Assembly (NCBI GenBank): GCA_964519835.1
Contig: CAZFLD010000052.1
Coordinates: 1 to 31,466 of the forward strand
Reading direction: 5' to 3'
DNA: 31,466 nt
Source: CAZFLD01 sp964519835
GTDB lineage: Bacteria; Spirochaetota; Spirochaetia; DSM-27196; CAZFLD01
Position 1 is the first letter of the stretch. Each line of letters begins with the position of its first letter. The position numbers and the translations under genes are program-made. The notes under the pieces were generated by a model. The model made no database searches, had not been told where the DNA came from, and was given only the letters and a program-made list of their open reading frames with translations. Below are positions 29,787 through 31,466 of the stretch, one piece after another.

Positions 29787-31466
29787 AGTGCTCGGAGATG
29801 GCGGTAATAAAAGACCTGACGGAGCTGGAAGAGGCTGATCGGCGTGCATTTGGAACCAAGGCCGTGAACCTCGGCGTTCTAATGCGCCTGGGATTGACGG
29901 TGCCGTCGGGTTTCGCCGTCGCCACAGACGTGTTTGTCAAACTCCTGGCTGAAGTCGCACCAAACACAAGGCCGCGGGAGTATATCCGCTCGAACGAGGA
30001 GGTCATCGCGGCGTTGGGTACCGGCCGTGTGCCCAGTTCGCAAGCGGAGGAGATCGAATCCCGCGTGCAAGCCTTAGGCGGAGACCGCTTTTCGGTGCGC
30101 TCTTCGGCCGGTTGCGAGGACGGCTCTCTGTTCAGCATGGCGGGAGTCTTTGAGTCATATATCGACCTCGGGCCGGCGGAGGTCCACGACGCGATTATCA
30201 AGTGCTATTGCTCACTCTTCAACGATCGCGCTCTCGATGCAATGGATCGGGCGGGGCTCGACCGTGGTGTGGCGGGCATGGCGATTGTGGTACAACGCTT
30301 TGTTGCAGGCTCTCCGTCGGGCGTGCTGTTTACTGCCGACCCGGTGCGTGGCGATGACGCGGTTATACAGCTCAACGCGGTAGATGGGTGGTGCCAAGAG
30401 GCGGTGTCCGGCGGGCTCCCAAAGGCCAGGATCACACTGGACAAGGCCACGGGAACCACCAAAGAGGAACAGACTCCCCCAGGGTCGCCGCATCTTTCCG
30501 CCGCCCTCCTGCAACAACTGGCCGACGGCGCCCGCAACATCGAATATGCACTCGGCGTGCCCGTGGACGTTGAATGGACGACCCTGGACGGACGACCCGT
30601 TTATCTGCAGACGCGACCGCTTACCGGGATCCGCGGTCGCACATTTCCGATTGCCTGGGAACGCCCGGAGGATGCGTCGTTCCGCTGGGAGGAGCCCACC
30701 GGTCCGGCCCCACCCCTGGTCTCCGAGCTGCACAGGATGGAGCTCCGCGCCGGTAACAAGGGCGCAGCCCGGTCGGGGCTCTCCTTCTTTCACGTGGGTG
30801 TTACCGAGCAAAACGGCTATCTCTACTTTCGTCAGATTGACCTGCCGGACGCGGAGACCCGTCGTGCCGCTCATCTTGCCCGAGTTCGCGCGCTTGCCAA
30901 GGAACATAAAAACATCTTCACCCACGAATACCTGCCGCAGATCCTCGAGCTCCAGAATTGGGCCTCGTCGGTGGTCGAGCTTACCGCGGACTCTCCCGCC
31001 AAGGACCTCGAAGATGGGATCGCTGTCGGAATCGAGTACCTCAGGCGCGTTATGTCGTCTCACTGGCTGGTGGTCCACGGTGCGCTGTCCGAGGATACCA
31101 TCAAAAAACTGAGGGACCGTTTTGGGCTCTCCTCCAGCGACGTAAACGATCTGCTATTTACCCAAAGCATGCTAACTCACAAGCGCGCCGCGCTTATGGA
31201 GATGGCCGGGCTGGTCCGGTCGGATCCTGAGCTGTCTGTTCTATTCGCGAATCACCCCAGCGACCTGGTCGCCTACCATCGGCTCGATCGGTTTAGCGGC
31301 GGGCGCAAGCTGCTCGAGCTTTTCGAGCGCTTTCTTGTTACGTATGGACTCACGCGACGCGAGGTTCACCTGGATTACCGCATCTACGCTGAGGCGCCGC
31401 ACCTACTTATAAACGAAGTCCGAAGCCTTTTAGGTCTGAACACAAACGACCATGCGAAAAACCTCC
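29783..31466 (+). CDS. PEP synthase / rifampicin phosphotransferase-like dikinase, partial
   Basis: This frame stays open to the window end (561 codons seen). It starts at GTG 29783, overlapping the preceding stop in GTGA, with GGAGGGA upstream. The N-terminal 280 residues are the ATP-grasp domain of the PEP synthase/pyruvate phosphate dikinase family. The motifs are GTKAVNLGVLMRLGLTVPSG (about 25-44), FSVRSSAGCEDGSLFSMAG (about 102-120), MAIVVQRFVAGSPSGVLFTA (166-185) with DPVRG after it, and VEWTTLDGRPVYLQTRPLTG (about 263-282). The helical region beyond ends in FERFLVTYGLTRREVHLDY, where rifampicin phosphotransferases have a related E-Y-G-H-R-G-P-G-E segment. That makes the Rph-like layout likelier than true PEP synthase. 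The swivelling phosphohistidine domain would lie outside the window. The substrate may be a small molecule or a sugar. Confidence 0.8.
   Translation, partial: MKCSEMAVIKDLTELEEADRRAFGTKAVNLGVLMRLGLTVPSGFAVATDVFVKLLAEVAPNTRPREYIRSNEEVIAALGTGRVPSSQAEEIESRVQALGGDRFSVRSSAGCEDGSLFSMAGVFESYIDLGPAEVHDAIIKCYCSLFNDRALDAMDRAGLDRGVAGMAIVVQRFVAGSPSGVLFTADPVRGDDAVIQLNAVDGWCQEAVSGGLPKARITLDKATGTTKEEQTPPGSPHLSAALLQQLADGARNIEYALGVPVDVEWTTLDGRPVYLQTRPLTGIRGRTFPIAWERPEDASFRWEEPTGPAPPLVSELHRMELRAGNKGAARSGLSFFHVGVTEQNGYLYFRQIDLPDAETRRAAHLARVRALAKEHKNIFTHEYLPQILELQNWASSVVELTADSPAKDLEDGIAVGIEYLRRVMSSHWLVVHGALSEDTIKKLRDRFGLSSSDVNDLLFTQSMLTHKRAALMEMAGLVRSDPELSVLFANHPSDLVAYHRLDRFSGGRKLLELFERFLVTYGLTRREVHLDYRIYAEAPHLLINEVRSLLGLNTNDHAKNL

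Noticed and set aside
1..31466. tRNA, rRNA, CRISPR arrays, insertion sequences and prophage genes
   Set aside because: Scanning by eye found no tRNA-like T-loop context, no regularly spaced long repeats and no transposase or integrase motifs. The 18-bp and 12-bp repeats have only three copies and no spacers.

Overview
The window looks like a chromosomal segment of a moderately GC-rich, saccharolytic bacterium. A spirochaete of the Spirochaeta/Alkalispirochaeta type is my best guess. The reasons are the many lipoproteins, the sugar ABC systems without ATPase genes, a large HPr-domain protein, a receiver-PAS signalling remnant and a GH57 lipoprotein with a glucodextranase-like C-terminus. The taxon is inferred from these families and was not tested.

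Left part (1-5000). A glpP-type antiterminator gene (465-1037, +) faces a four-gene operon read leftwards from 4910: solute-binding protein, two permeases, then a calcineurin-like phosphoesterase. The leader of this operon holds a 13-bp inverted repeat ending in a T-tract on the transcribed side. That is a leader terminator, which is what GlpP acts on in Bacillus. Together this suggests a glycerol-3-phosphate or glycerophosphodiester uptake and cleavage unit controlled by antitermination. No ATPase gene is present.

Middle part (5000-16500). An acidic secreted protein is followed by a strong hairpin and a broken receiver-PAS gene. Then come two exported transglutaminase-like proteins, one a 1062-residue propeller/transglutaminase/TPR protein and one a lipoprotein with an intact C-H-D triad. 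They are followed by a lipoprotein of chitobiase-type and laminin-G-like modules, a YjbQ-family gene, and a leftward HPr-domain gene. The HPr-domain gene appears to be separated from an N-terminal HPr-like segment by a one-base frame change.

Right part (16300-26340). This is a maltose/maltodextrin operon: malE, malF, malG, a GH57 lipoprotein, a LacI-family regulator and a GH13 hydrolase. It is driven by a promoter whose spacer contains the palindrome TAAACCGGTTTA. A perfect 11-bp hairpin sits just after malE, inside the first codons of malF. No malK is present.

Far right (26330-31466). A second LacI-family gene and a MarR-family gene diverge from back-to-back promoters. An 18-bp triple repeat lies in the lacI-type leader and a 7-7-7 inverted repeat lies across the MarR start. 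MarR is translationally coupled to a second GH13 enzyme, which is in turn coupled to an ATP-grasp dikinase of the PEP synthase/rifampicin phosphotransferase type that runs off the window.

Bases 1-48 and 322-464 hold nothing I can call beyond a weak promoter before glpP.
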